From: an uncultured Erwinia sp.
GTDB taxonomy: Bacteria > Pseudomonadota > Gammaproteobacteria > Enterobacterales > Enterobacteriaceae
Direction: 5' to 3'
Assembly: GCA_945290265.1 (NCBI GenBank)
Contig: CALYQW010000017.1
Location: 1-64,000 of the forward strand
DNA: 64,000 nucleotides
In this document: one piece after another, positions 34,865 to 45,138 of the stretch
How positions within the stretch are numbered: position 1 is the first letter of the stretch
How the letters are laid out: each line of letters opens with the position of its first letter
Made by a program: the position numbers and the translations under genes
The notes under the pieces: model-generated
Told to the model about the DNA's origin: nothing
Database searches by the model: none
What the model saw: the letters and a program-made list of their open reading frames with translations, nothing else

Positions 34865-35241
34865 CCTTCGATAATCACCGTTGCGCAGGCATAATGGCGT
34901 TCATCGGCCAGGGTGACGTGAACATGCGCCACACCCAGCTGCTGCGCCAGCTCCTGCGCCCGCTGAAAGAAACGCAGTCCTGGCTTACCTTGCTCATCGT
35001 TCCAGACTTCAAACTGATTAAACGCCAGCCCACCACGAATGCCGGTGCCAAAGGCCTTAGCCGCCGCCTCTTTTACCGCGAAGCGTTTGGCTAGAAAACG
35101 TACCGGCTGCTGATGCGCCTGATACTGCTGCCACTCCCCTTCGCTCAGCACCCGCTGCGCCAGGCGATCGCCGCTGCGTGAGATCACCTGCTCAATGCGA
35201 GCGATCTCAACAATATCGGTTCCCAGTCCCAGAATAGCCAT
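34861..35241 (-). CDS. acpS: Holo-[acyl-carrier-protein] synthase
   Basis: AcpS attaches 4'-phosphopantetheine to acyl carrier protein. The 126-residue protein has the signature [13 protein letters not shown] and the CoA/Mg motif [14 protein letters not shown]. Its start shares one base with the pdxJ stop (TGATG), so the two are translationally coupled, as in E. coli. Confidence 0.96.
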   Translation of the reverse strand: MAILGLGTDIVEIARIEQVISRSGDRLAQRVLSEGEWQQYQAHQQPVRFLAKRFAVKEAAAKAFGTGIRGGLAFNQFEVWNDEQGKPGLRFFQRAQELAQQLGVAHVHVTLADERHYACATVIIEG

Positions 35242-35972
35242 CAGCGACGCGCTTCCCGCATCAGCTGCTTCATCTCTGTCACCGCCTCCGCCAGACCGCT
35301 GAACAGCGCACGACCAATAATCGCATGGCCGATATTCAGTTCATGGATCTGCGGTAAGCGCGCCACAGGCTGTACATTATGATAAGTCAGGCCATGGCCG
35401 GCATTTACCTTCAGGCCGCGCGATGCTGCATAGACAGCGGCTTCGGCGATCCGTGCCAGCTCTGCATCACGTACAGCGCCCTCTTCGGCTTCCGCGTAAG
35501 CACCGGTATGAATTTCAATATACGGCGCACCGGCAGCCGCAGCGGCATCAATCTGCTGCTGGTCAGGATCGATAAACAGTGATACCTGAATACCGGCAGC
35601 ATTCAGACGCTGAACGGCGGCAGTGACTTTATCCTGCTGACCGGCCACGTCCAGCCCGCCTTCGGTAGTGACTTCTTCACGCTTTTCCGGCACCAGGCAG
35701 CAGAAATGGGGACGCAGTTCACAGACGATATCCAGCATATCCTCGGTCACCGCCATTTCAAGATTCATCCGCGTCTGAATGGTTTCCCGCAGGATGCGCA
35801 CATCACGGTCAGTAATATGACGGCGATCTTCGCGCAGGTGTACGGTGATCCCATCAGCGCCAGCCTGTTCAGCGACAAAAGCCGCCTGTACCGGATCGGG
35901 ATAGTGAGTACCACGGGCATTACGCACGGTAGCAATATGATCAATATTTACGCCTAACAACAGCTCAGCCAT
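35241..35972 (-). CDS. pdxJ: Pyridoxine 5'-phosphate synthase
   Basis: PdxJ condenses 3-amino-2-oxopropyl phosphate with deoxyxylulose phosphate to make the B6 ring. The 243-residue TIM-barrel protein begins [21 protein letters not shown], with phosphate-binding and catalytic residues in [11 protein letters not shown] and [10 protein letters not shown]. It lies between recO and acpS, the standard era operon order. Confidence 0.97.
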   Translation of the reverse strand: MAELLLGVNIDHIATVRNARGTHYPDPVQAAFVAEQAGADGITVHLREDRRHITDRDVRILRETIQTRMNLEMAVTEDMLDIVCELRPHFCCLVPEKREEVTTEGGLDVAGQQDKVTAAVQRLNAAGIQVSLFIDPDQQQIDAAAAAGAPYIEIHTGAYAEAEEGAVRDAELARIAEAAVYAASRGLKVNAGHGLTYHNVQPVARLPQIHELNIGHAIIGRALFSGLAEAVTEMKQLMREARR

Positions 35973-36049
35973 AACAGTCCTCAGGTCGGTAAGGGCAAAA
36001 GTGCGCTTCAGTGTACAACGTTCAGCCCGGCAAAAAATATGTCTGACGG

Positions 36050-36787
36050 CTATTCATCCTGCTCAGACGGCAGATCCGGCGTTTTTTTCGGCAAAAACTG
36101 GCGAAACAGTTCGCTGCTTTTTAATGGCCGGCTGCCCAGCCAGGGCTTTAACGCCATGCGGGTAAAGCGCTTGGCAGCACGCAGGGTATCGGCATCGGGG
36201 AAATCACGCTGATACAGCGCGCGCAGCTGACGCCCGGTAAAACTGCGCTGACTGACTACCAGGCTGGCGATAAAGCCCTTTTCCTCGCGGTAGCTGTAGG
36301 TCATCGCATCACTGACTTCTTCGCCACTGCCAGCGCAGTGCAGAAAATCCACGCCGTAGCCCAGATGTCCCAGCAGCGCCAGCTCAAAGCGGCGCAACGC
36401 CGGTTCCGGTGCCGCCGGATCCGTTGCCAGTGCCTGAATGCAGTGCAGGTAATCGAAAAACAGCGCGTTGAACGGGGTTTCATGCTCCAGCACCCTGGAC
36501 AGCAGTTCATTGACATACAAACCGCAGTAGAGTGCAGTACCGCTCAGGGGAAGTGCCAGCGAGATGGGTTCAGCACCGCGCAGCGTTTTGATTTCGCTAC
36601 GCCCACCCCAGCGCACCAGCAGTGGGGTAAAGGGCTGCAGTGCGCCTTTCAGCGCGGAACGTTTTGAGCGGGCACCTTTTGCCAGCACCCGCACCCGACC
36701 ATGCTGTTCGGAGAACAGATCGAGCAGCAGGCTGGTTTCGCTCCAGGGACGCCCGTGCAGGACAAACGCGCGATGCCAGCCTTCCAC
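36050..36787 (-). CDS. recO: DNA repair protein RecO
   Basis: RecO anneals single strands and loads RecA on gapped DNA with RecR. The 245-residue protein has the N-terminal OB fold ([26 protein letters not shown]) and an alpha-helical core; the zinc cysteines of some homologues are not present, as in other enterobacteria. The start is four bases after the era stop on the minus strand, so it is co-translated with era. Confidence 0.94.
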   Translation of the reverse strand: MEGWHRAFVLHGRPWSETSLLLDLFSEQHGRVRVLAKGARSKRSALKGALQPFTPLLVRWGGRSEIKTLRGAEPISLALPLSGTALYCGLYVNELLSRVLEHETPFNALFFDYLHCIQALATDPAAPEPALRRFELALLGHLGYGVDFLHCAGSGEEVSDAMTYSYREEKGFIASLVVSQRSFTGRQLRALYQRDFPDADTLRAAKRFTRMALKPWLGSRPLKSSELFRQFLPKKTPDLPSEQDE

Positions 36788-36791
36788 TTAG

Positions 36792-38377
<1,586 letters not shown>

Positions 38378-38405
38378 TTACCAGTTTATTCATGCGTCAA
38401 TAGTG

Positions 38406-38460
38406 CTGCACACGGAACAGGGCTGAGTCTGTAAATCAACACTATCTGTTTCGTGTGCAG
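38406..38460 (-). promoter_or_regulatory. Leader stem-loop of rnc (rncO-like autoregulation site)
   Basis: CTGCACACGAAACAG and CTGTTCCGTGTGCAG pair over 15 positions with one mismatch. They enclose about 25 bases and lie 32 bases upstream of the rnc start. A long duplex in this place is the known target for self-cleavage by RNase III in E. coli. A second hairpin (38460-38482, GGTGGCACC arms) lies further upstream and may end or attenuate the lepAB transcript. Confidence 0.7.
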
Positions 38461-38512
38461 GTGGCACCCCTGAGGTGCCACCCCGGTTTTATCACCCTTG
38501 AGGTGACTGAAT

Positions 38513-39469
38513 TTAGTGGATGCCACCAATACGGCTTAAACGAACGCCGGTTGGCCACTGTCCTTCCTGTTTCTCAAAGCTCATCCAGATTGCCGTGGCC
38601 TTACCGACCAGATTGCGCTCAGGGACAAATCCCCAGTAGCGGCTGTCGGCACTGTTATCACGGTTATCGCCCATCATAAAGTACATGCCCTGCGGGACCA
38701 CCCAGGTTGACTCTCGCTGACCCGGCTGATGGTAGTAAGCGCCTGGCTGGCTGGGAGCCTGCTGGACAATCAGAATGCGGTGTGTCACTTCTGCCAGGGT
38801 TTCGTTGCGGGTAGCTAAACGCAGCCCCCCCTGCATCGACTCACCCTGCGGCAGCTGATAGAAACCGTTGCCGGCTTCATTGCCATCAAAACCGCTGAAG
38901 GTCTGAACAAAGTCACTCGGCTCCACATCGCTGTAAGTCACCGGCACCGCTTTATCGCAGTTCGCGCCTGCTTCACAGCCGGAAATAATCGACACCGTTT
39001 TACTCAGCGGATCGTAAGTCACCCGATCACCCGGCAACCCTACCACGCGCTTGATATAGTCCAGTGACGGCTGTTTCGGGTATTTAAATACCGCGATATC
39101 ACCGCGTTTAGGATGGCCGGTAGGGATCAGCGTCGTCTGGGTAATCGGATCCTTAATACCGTAGGCAAACTTCTCCACCAGAATAAAGTCACCAATCAGC
39201 AGCGTTGGCATCATGGATCCTGAAGGGATCTGAAACGGTTCATAAACAAATGAACGTACCACAAACACCACCAACAGCACCGGAAAGACCGATGCCGCGG
39301 TTTCGGCCCAGCCCGGCTTCACTTTCCCGGTGGTGGTTTGCACTTTTTCATCGCTAACGGCAAGCGCTTTAGCCCGGCGCGCCGGAGCCCACTTAAATTT
39401 ATCCAGGCACCAGACGATGCCGGTAATCAGCGTTGCAATCGCCAGTATCAGGGCGAACATATTTGCCAT
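38513..39469 (-). CDS. lepB: Signal peptidase I
   Basis: LepB removes signal peptides from exported proteins at the inner membrane. The 318-residue protein has two N-terminal membrane segments, the catalytic Ser in PSGSMMPTLLIGD, the catalytic Lys in PKRGDIAVFKYP-D1KRVVG region, and the GDNRDNSADSRYWG box. The length is slightly below E. coli (324). It follows lepA after 30 bases, in the usual lepA-lepB-rnc order. Confidence 0.96.
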   Translation of the reverse strand: MANMFALILAIATLITGIVWCLDKFKWAPARRAKALAVSDEKVQTTTGKVKPGWAETAASVFPVLLVVFVVRSFVYEPFQIPSGSMMPTLLIGDFILVEKFAYGIKDPITQTTLIPTGHPKRGDIAVFKYPKQPSLDYIKRVVGLPGDRVTYDPLSKTVSIISGCEAGANCDKAVPVTYSDVEPSDFVQTFSGFDGNEAGNGFYQLPQGESMQGGLRLATRNETLAEVTHRILIVQQAPSQPGAYYHQPGQRESTWVVPQGMYFMMGDNRDNSADSRYWGFVPERNLVGKATAIWMSFEKQEGQWPTGVRLSRIGGIH

Positions 39470-39499
39470 TCAACTTTCCTCTCAGCCTGAGTACAGGCG

Positions 39500-41299
39500 T
39501 TATTTGCTCTCTTTACCCACATGGAGAATAGCGAGAAACGCTTCCTGCGGCAGTTCAACGTTACCCACCTGCTTCATACGTTTCTTACCGTCCTTCTGCT
39601 TCTGCAGCAGCTTTTTCTTACGGCTGACATCGCCGCCGTAACATTTTGCCAGAACGTTTTTACGCAACTGTTTGACGGTGGAACGGGCAATAATGTGATT
39701 ACCAATCGCCGCCTGAATCGCAATATCAAACTGCTGACGCGGGATCAGTTCGCGCATTTTTTCCACCAGTTCACGTCCGCGATACTGGGAATTATCCCGA
39801 TGGGTAATCAGCGCCAGCGCATCAACGCGCTCGCTGTTGATCAGCACGTCAACCCGCACCATATCCGATGCCTGGAAACGTTTAAAATTGTAGTCCAGAG
39901 AAGCATAACCACGCGAGGTTGATTTAAGACGGTCAAAGAAGTCGAGCACCACTTCCGCCATCGGAATGTCGTAGGTCAGCGCCACCTGGTTACCGTGGTA
40001 AACCATATTGGTCTGAACGCCGCGTTTTTCGATACACAGGGTAATCACGTTACCCAGATACTCCTGCGGCAGCAGCATATGACATTCCGCAATGGGCTCA
40101 CGCAGTTCGAGAATGTTATTGATCGGCGGCAGCTTGCCCGGGCTGTCAACGTAAGTGGTCTGCCCGTCTGTGGTTTCCACTTCGTACACTACGGTAGGCG
40201 CGGTGGTGATCAGATCCAGATCATACTCACGCTCCAGACGCTCCTGGATAATCTCCATATGCAGCAGACCGAGGAAGCCACAGCGGAAACCAAAGCCCAG
40301 CGCGGAAGAGCTTTCCGGCTCATAGAACAGCGAGGCATCGTTCAGGCTGAGCTTGCCTAATGCATCACGGAACGCTTCATAGTCATCGGAGCTGATCGGG
40401 AACAGACCAGCGTAAACCTGGGGTTTCACCTTTTTAAAACCAGGCAGCGGTTTTTCCGCCGGGTTGCGCGCCAGGGTCAGGGTATCGCCGACCGGCGCAC
40501 CGAGAATGTCTTTGATTGCACACACCAGCCAGCCCACTTCGCCGCAGTTCAGTAAGTCCGTATCCACACGTTTAGGGGTAAAAATCCCCAGACGGTCAGC
40601 GTTATATACCTGCCCGGTGCTCATAACTTTGACTTTATCCCCTTTGCGCAGGGTGCCGTTCTTGATACGCACCAGCGACACCACGCCGAGGTAGTTATCA
40701 AACCAGGAGTCAATAATCAGTGCCTGCAGCGGCGCGTCAGGATCGCCGTCCGGCGGCGGGATATCGCGTACCAGACGTTCCAGCACATCGGGAACGCCAA
40801 TACCGGTTTTCGCCGAGCAGCGCACCGCATCGGTGGCATCAATCCCGACGATATCTTCAATTTCCTGCGATACCCGATCCGGATCGGCCGCTGGCAAATC
40901 GATTTTATTCAGTACCGGTACAACTTCCAGATCCATTTCCATCGCGGTATAACAGTTCGCCAGGGTCTGTGCTTCAACGCCCTGCCCGGCATCAACTACC
41001 AGCAACGCCCCTTCACAGGCTGCCAGTGAGCGCGAAACTTCATAGGAAAAGTCAACGTGTCCGGGGGTGTCGATAAAATTGAGCTGGTAAGTGTTACCGT
41101 CAGGTGCATGGTAATCGAGCGTGACGCTTTGCGCTTTGATGGTAATACCACGCTCACGTTCCAGATCCATCGAATCCAGCACCTGCGCGGCCATTTCACG
41201 TTCAGTCAGGCCACCACAAATCTGAATCAGACGATCGGAAAGCGTTGATTTACCGTGATCGATATGGGCAATAACAGAAAAGTTTCTTATGTGCTTCAT
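39500..41299 (-). CDS. lepA: Elongation factor 4 (LepA)
   Basis: LepA is a translational GTPase that aids initiation and ribosome assembly. The 599-residue protein has the G domain ([28 protein letters not shown]), an EF-G-like domain II and V, and a characteristic C-terminal domain ending in basic residues ([23 protein letters not shown] region). The length equals E. coli (599). Confidence 0.97.
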   Translation of the reverse strand: MKHIRNFSVIAHIDHGKSTLSDRLIQICGGLTEREMAAQVLDSMDLERERGITIKAQSVTLDYHAPDGNTYQLNFIDTPGHVDFSYEVSRSLAACEGALLVVDAGQGVEAQTLANCYTAMEMDLEVVPVLNKIDLPAADPDRVSQEIEDIVGIDATDAVRCSAKTGIGVPDVLERLVRDIPPPDGDPDAPLQALIIDSWFDNYLGVVSLVRIKNGTLRKGDKVKVMSTGQVYNADRLGIFTPKRVDTDLLNCGEVGWLVCAIKDILGAPVGDTLTLARNPAEKPLPGFKKVKPQVYAGLFPISSDDYEAFRDALGKLSLNDASLFYEPESSSALGFGFRCGFLGLLHMEIIQERLEREYDLDLITTAPTVVYEVETTDGQTTYVDSPGKLPPINNILELREPIAECHMLLPQEYLGNVITLCIEKRGVQTNMVYHGNQVALTYDIPMAEVVLDFFDRLKSTSRGYASLDYNFKRFQASDMVRVDVLINSERVDALALITHRDNSQYRGRELVEKMRELIPRQQFDIAIQAAIGNHIIARSTVKQLRKNVLAKCYGGDVSRKKKLLQKQKDGKKRMKQVGNVELPQEAFLAILHVGKESK

Positions 41300-41705
41300 T
41301 TATATGAATTTTTCGCAAGTTAGAACGTTGAATTCTTCGCAGTGGATACGACGACGACCATCACTATGGATGCACCCACCATTAATGTGACCGCATCTTA
41401 CACTGTTAGCCATCCGGGCGAAAGAATACAAGGTAACAAGCTTCTTATATTAAGTAAAAATCGCGAAGCGACGGCGATGTAAGAATAGCGTTATTTTCCA
41501 GTTTATTATTGGGATCAATACTGGCAGGCATCTGATTTATGTTCTGCCGTTTGATCGCTGCCTCTGCATCTGTGATGCATTAGCCATATCAGATAAAATC
41601 ATCAAAACCGGAATGGTGCTTCTTCCAGACCAAGGGTAGTTTTTACCTGTCTGTATAACCGGACAAAGTAAAACAACTATTCATGAGTCATGGAGGAATC
41701 GTTAA
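41300..41705. other. Intergenic region upstream of lepA and the small peptide gene
   Basis: These 406 bases hold the lepA promoter on one strand and the leader of a small secreted peptide gene on the other. The sequence is AT-rich from 41420. I see no other gene and no operator that I can name. GGAGG at about 41692 is the ribosome binding site of the peptide gene. Confidence 0.5.
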
Positions 41706-41879
41706 ATGAAAACGATATTATGCACACTGCTGTGGATAGTGCTGACGGGCATAACGTCTGTCGCCAGCGCGGACAGCGTTTGTGATGAACAGAACCCGTG
41801 GTGGCCGTATTGTAACGATCAGGCCACCGGCCCCGATCCGGGCAGCGCCGAGTACCTTTACTCACAGCGACAATCGTAA
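41706..41879 (+). CDS. Small secreted cysteine/tryptophan-containing peptide (unknown)
   Basis: This 57-residue frame has a good ribosome binding site (GGAGGA, eight bases before ATG). It has a convincing Sec signal peptide: MKT, a hydrophobic core (ILCTLLWIVLTGI), then a cleavage site after ASA. The predicted mature peptide of about 35 residues begins DSVCDEQNPWWPYCND and has just two cysteines, able to form one disulfide around a Trp-Trp-Pro turn, then an acidic and polar tail. I do not recognise the family. It lies alone between lepA and rseC. A GC-rich hairpin follows at 41893-41914. Confidence 0.65.
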   Translation: MKTILCTLLWIVLTGITSVASADSVCDEQNPWWPYCNDQATGPDPGSAEYLYSQRQS

Positions 41880-41945
41880 TACCTGTGAAGATGACGCCCC
41901 GCCCCCGGGGCGTCAGTCATTAAACACCCCACCGATTAATTTGAG

Positions 41946-41976
41946 CTGGTCGTCGACCTTGACCTGGCTTTTGCCC
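41946..41976 (+). repeat. Hexamer-type repeat fragment between the small peptide gene and rseC
   Basis: CTGGTCGTCGACCTTGACC then TGGCTTTTGCCC resembles the hexamer part of the repeat at 36-65, where TGGCTTTTGCC likewise sits just before an A-rich terminator. The hairpin part is absent. Confidence 0.45.
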
Positions 41977-41981
41977 CAAAT

Positions 41982-42013
41982 AAAAAAAGCCCGCATCAGC
42001 AAAGATGCGGGCT
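41982..42013 (-). terminator. Terminator of the rpoE-rseABC operon
   Basis: AAGCCCGCATC pairs with GATGCGGGCTT around tttgct, followed on the minus strand by a T run. It lies about 30 bases after the rseC stop. Confidence 0.9.
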
Positions 42014-42042
42014 TAATCGCAAATTTTAAAACGCCCATCCCG

Positions 42043-42504
42043 TCAGGGATCAATCACCTGCAACGCATCCGGCGGTAACGCCACGCTCAGGATCACTGGC
42101 TGATAAGAAGCCGAACGGCTCAATATCCCGGCCCCCCCCTTCGCCAGAATTAATCCCCCCACTCCGCCCAGCAAAGCCCCGCAGGCCGCTGATAAATCGG
42201 TATGAAACAGCATCTGAAAAATACCGGCCACAATAAACAACCCAACCAGTGGCGTCATATAGATCAGCAAGGCCGAACTGAGCAAACTGCGCTCCGCAAT
42301 CCCCAGTTCTATGCGCTGACCCGGTGTCAGCGGCTCAGTGCTGCGAATTTTCATAATATGCGCGTTTTTCGGTCCCAGCTTATTCAGCATCTGGCTGCCA
42401 CACCCTTTGCGTGCCGAGCAGCTGCTGCAGGAAGTTTTCATTTCAGAATGTAGTGTTGCCACACCATCCTTCCAGGAAACCACCGTTGCCCATTCTCTCA
42501 TCAT
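42043..42504 (-). CDS. rseC: SoxR-reducing/envelope protein RseC
   Basis: RseC is an inner-membrane protein linked to reduction of SoxR and to thiamine metabolism. The 153-residue protein has a cysteine cluster CSSCSARKGCG in its N-terminal part, suited to metal or redox chemistry, and two central membrane segments (LLSSALLIYMTPLVGLFIVAGIF region). It overlaps rseB by four bases, in the standard rpoE-rseA-rseB-rseC operon. Confidence 0.95.
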   Translation of the reverse strand: MMREWATVVSWKDGVATLHSEMKTSCSSCSARKGCGSQMLNKLGPKNAHIMKIRSTEPLTPGQRIELGIAERSLLSSALLIYMTPLVGLFIVAGIFQMLFHTDLSAACGALLGGVGGLILAKGGAGILSRSASYQPVILSVALPPDALQVIDP

Positions 42505-43454
42505 GGTGTTTTACCTAAAGTCACGCTGTCTGCAATACGTTTGGCCGTTACCGGTGGCAGCTCGCCAATGACCGTGATTTCCATATTATTACGCACCACG
42601 GTCTGCAATGTGCGGCGACTGGTTCTCAGCTGCTGCGCAGCGCTGTTGCGCATAGCAGGCGTAACATTGATGGAAAAACTGAATAATCCGTCTGAGTACA
42701 GGCGGCTTTCCACCGGATTATTCAGCGCCGGCAGCTGACGAAGATTGTGCGAAACCTCTTTTACGCCAACCGGTAACCAGCTGGTTGTCCAGTTAAAGGC
42801 ACCCGGAGTATCGGTAGAGACTGACAGTAACGGCGGCAGTTGCGCGCTTTTCAGCGACTGCATCATTTTATTGACGCCCTGATCGACAGCAAAGCTGACC
42901 ACCCGATACTGCTCCAGCGCCTCACCGTCTCTGTCGAGCAAATCAGCCCGCAGCGGTAGCCAGGTTTCACTGTCCAGCCACACGACATAGCTGTAGCGGG
43001 TACCATCGCGCGGTACGATACGCACCACTTCACACAGCTGGTCAGCAATACGGGTACGGCCGACCGAAACAAAATCATAGCTGTCTGCCAGGCGATCAAA
43101 ATCGGCATAAATTAATGATGGCAGGGAATCAACAATATGATTCCCTGCCATGGTAAAGGGATCCAGACCCGGCTCAAAGTAACTGATTTCATCGCCACGC
43201 TGGATGATTTCACGACGCGAGCCATCCATCTGTAGCAGCTGAGCATAGGTTTTATGATTAATCACCGCATGCCGATAGCGCAGGGATTCAATCCCTAGCC
43301 GCGAGACATTGATATAAGCAAGTTCATAACTCAGCGACTGGCTGGCCTGTTCCATCTTTTGCAACTGTGCTCCGGGTGCCATTTGCGCCGGAGCAACAGA
43401 GGAATAAAACAGGCTGCCAGCCGCAAAGCTGACCGCGCACCAGAATCGCTTCAT
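42501..43454 (-). CDS. rseB: Sigma-E regulatory periplasmic protein RseB
   Basis: RseB binds the periplasmic part of RseA and protects it from DegS until lipopolysaccharide intermediates displace it. The 317-residue protein has a signal peptide (KRFWCAVSFAAGSLFYSS) and the two-domain MucB/RseB fold. It lies one base after rseA. Confidence 0.95.
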   Translation of the reverse strand: MKRFWCAVSFAAGSLFYSSVAPAQMAPGAQLQKMEQASQSLSYELAYINVSRLGIESLRYRHAVINHKTYAQLLQMDGSRREIIQRGDEISYFEPGLDPFTMAGNHIVDSLPSLIYADFDRLADSYDFVSVGRTRIADQLCEVVRIVPRDGTRYSYVVWLDSETWLPLRADLLDRDGEALEQYRVVSFAVDQGVNKMMQSLKSAQLPPLLSVSTDTPGAFNWTTSWLPVGVKEVSHNLRQLPALNNPVESRLYSDGLFSFSINVTPAMRNSAAQQLRTSRRTLQTVVRNNMEITVIGELPPVTAKRIADSVTLGKTP

Positions 43455-44077
43455 TATTGCGCTTGATTATCGGTGGTCTGAGTAGAGGCCTGCGGTTCCG
43501 GCGTCAGTTGGAGCTGACCGGCGTGCAAACGGCGCTGCAATTCATAATCCTGCAACAGCGCATTCACCCGGCGATGCTGATCCTGATGGCTGGCATCATT
43601 GCTACGCACGCCACTATCTGCCGGCACGCCTAAGCTGACCTGTGAGGCCTGGCCCATCATCGGTAGAGTATTAAACGCAGGTGAATCGGTGACCGGTCCG
43701 GAAGCGGGTTTATTGTATTGCTGTACGCCAACAATCACCGCCAGGGAGACGCAGGCCGCCACGCCAACCTGAGTAATCTGAGAGGCCCAGGGCCGGACTT
43801 TTTCCCAGAACGGCATACGAGCCACCTGTTCAGCTACCGGCTGAGGTTCTGCAATCAGACTGGTAACATTTTTGCCCGGCTCATTTTTAAGCGCCGCCGC
43901 TACCCGAGCCGAAATATCAAAGTCGAGCGCTGCCGGAATATCACCACGCAGTGTATCGCGGATCAGATGATAGCTCTGCCACTTTTGCTGCAACTCAGCA
44001 TCAGCAGACAGTGAGGATAACACTTCTGTATCCAGCGCTTCGCCATCTATCAAAGCGGAAAGTTTTTCTTTCTGCAT
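43454..44077 (-). CDS. rseA: Anti-sigma-E factor RseA
   Basis: RseA is an inner-membrane anti-sigma factor that holds sigma-E until cleaved by DegS and RseP. The 207-residue protein has the cytoplasmic sigma-binding domain (MQKEKLSALIDGEALD, then QKWQSYHLIRDTLRG), one membrane segment near residues 100-120 (ITQVGVAACVSLAVIVGVQQY region) and a periplasmic tail. It is slightly shorter than E. coli (216). Confidence 0.95.
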   Translation of the reverse strand: MQKEKLSALIDGEALDTEVLSSLSADAELQQKWQSYHLIRDTLRGDIPAALDFDISARVAAALKNEPGKNVTSLIAEPQPVAEQVARMPFWEKVRPWASQITQVGVAACVSLAVIVGVQQYNKPASGPVTDSPAFNTLPMMGQASQVSLGVPADSGVRSNDASHQDQHRRVNALLQDYELQRRLHAGQLQLTPEPQASTQTTDNQAQ

Positions 44078-44107
44078 GCCTAATACCCTTCAATAATTAC
44101 GCTATCG

Positions 44108-44683
44108 CTAACGTTGGATAAGCGGTTGAATTTTCTTATCAATAGCCTCACGCGCCCTGAAAATGCGTGAACGAACCGTGCCCACAGGACAGTCCATGAT
44201 CGCTGCGATATCTTCGTAGCTCAAACCATCCAGTTCGCGCAGGATGATAGCCATACGCAAATCGTCGGGCAGGGTTTCAATCGTACTAAAGACGATTTGT
44301 TTCAGTTCGTCAGACAACATTAAGTTCTCAGGGTTCGATATTTCTTTAAGTGCACCTGCACTTTCGAAATTTTCTGCGTCGATAGCGTCCACATCACTGG
44401 ATGGTGGACGACGCCCCTGAGCGACCAGATAATTTTTGGCCGTATTGACAGCAATCCGGTACAGCCAGGTATAAAAAGCACTGTCTCCCCGGAACGAATC
44501 CAGCGCCCGGTAGGCTTTAATAAATGATTCCTGCACCACGTCAGGCACATCGCCCGAAGGAACGTAACGCGAAACCAGACTGGCCACCTTATGCTGGTAA
44601 CGGACTACCAGTAAATTGAATGACCGCTGATCGCCTTTTTGTACACGCTCAACGAGAACCTGATCGGTTAACTGCTCGCTCAT
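44108..44683 (-). CDS. rpoE: RNA polymerase sigma-E factor
   Basis: RpoE directs transcription of envelope-stress genes. The start at 44683 (MSEQLTDQVLVERVQKGD) gives 191 residues as in E. coli; the longer frame to 44761 covers the leader. Region 2 (YRALDSFRGDSAFYTWLYRI) and region 4 (LSYEDIAAIMDCPVGTVRSRIFRAR) are clear. A self-type sigma-E promoter lies upstream, suggesting autoregulation. Confidence 0.97.
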   Translation of the reverse strand: MSEQLTDQVLVERVQKGDQRSFNLLVVRYQHKVASLVSRYVPSGDVPDVVQESFIKAYRALDSFRGDSAFYTWLYRIAVNTAKNYLVAQGRRPPSSDVDAIDAENFESAGALKEISNPENLMLSDELKQIVFSTIETLPDDLRMAIILRELDGLSYEDIAAIMDCPVGTVRSRIFRAREAIDKKIQPLIQR

Positions 44684-44766
44684 CCGAGGTAAGGTCTCCC
44701 CAAATTTGTGTCCACTTATCACCATACTCCCGGTAATGATTCTATGATTTCGGGCAAGCACGCTTT

Positions 44767-44794
44767 CGAGTTGTCTTTGTCAGGAAAGTTCCAC
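44767..44794 (-). promoter_or_regulatory. Sigma-E-type promoter of rpoE
   Basis: On the minus strand GGAACTT (44794-44788) is the sigma-E -35 consensus. After 16 bases comes TCGAA (44771-44767), close to the TCTGA/TCTAA -10. It lies about 80 bases upstream of the rpoE start, consistent with autoactivation as in E. coli. Confidence 0.8.
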
Positions 44795-44976
44795 GCGCCA
44801 TGCTAATTTATCGGTTTTTAAAAAATCACCTCAGGCAACGCTCTGAACATGGTTATCGATGATCGCTGTGCTGAACCGGGGCATTTTTCCAGGCCTGGTG
44901 CCTATCATTATGGCAATCCCGGCAGAGTAACGCATAGAGGCCTTTTTTTCACGCTATAATCACGGCAGTATATTAT

Positions 44977-44994
44977 TGTTTACCGGACTAAACA
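44977..44994 (+). promoter_or_regulatory. NadR box 1 upstream of nadB
   Basis: TGTTTA-ccggac-TAAACA is a perfect NadR operator (TGTTTA-N6-TAAACA). It lies 145 bases upstream of the nadB start. A TATAAT-like box is at 44955-44960. NadR represses nadB when NAD is plentiful. Confidence 0.9.
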
Positions 44995-45119
44995 CGCTAT
45001 ATTTTCCCGACAGTAATTGCTACCGCAGGTATTAAACTCCCGTTTGAGGCGGGTTTCCGTCAATTATTTACCAATAGTCCTTTTTGAACGCTGAAATCAG
45101 ATGCTATCCTCACCAATCA

Positions 45120-45137
45120 CGTTTAGTAGGCTAAACA
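45120..45137 (+). promoter_or_regulatory. NadR box 2 overlapping the nadB start region
   Basis: CGTTTA-gtaggc-TAAACA matches the NadR operator with one change and ends one base before the nadB ATG at 45139. Two boxes on the same gene suggest tight control that has outlived the gene's function. Confidence 0.7.
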
Positions 45138-45138
45138 A

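Noticed and set aside
44684-44761. N-terminal extension of RpoE
   Set aside because: The frame continues upstream, but the family start is MSEQLTDQ at 44683, and the extension would run toward the sigma-E promoter.
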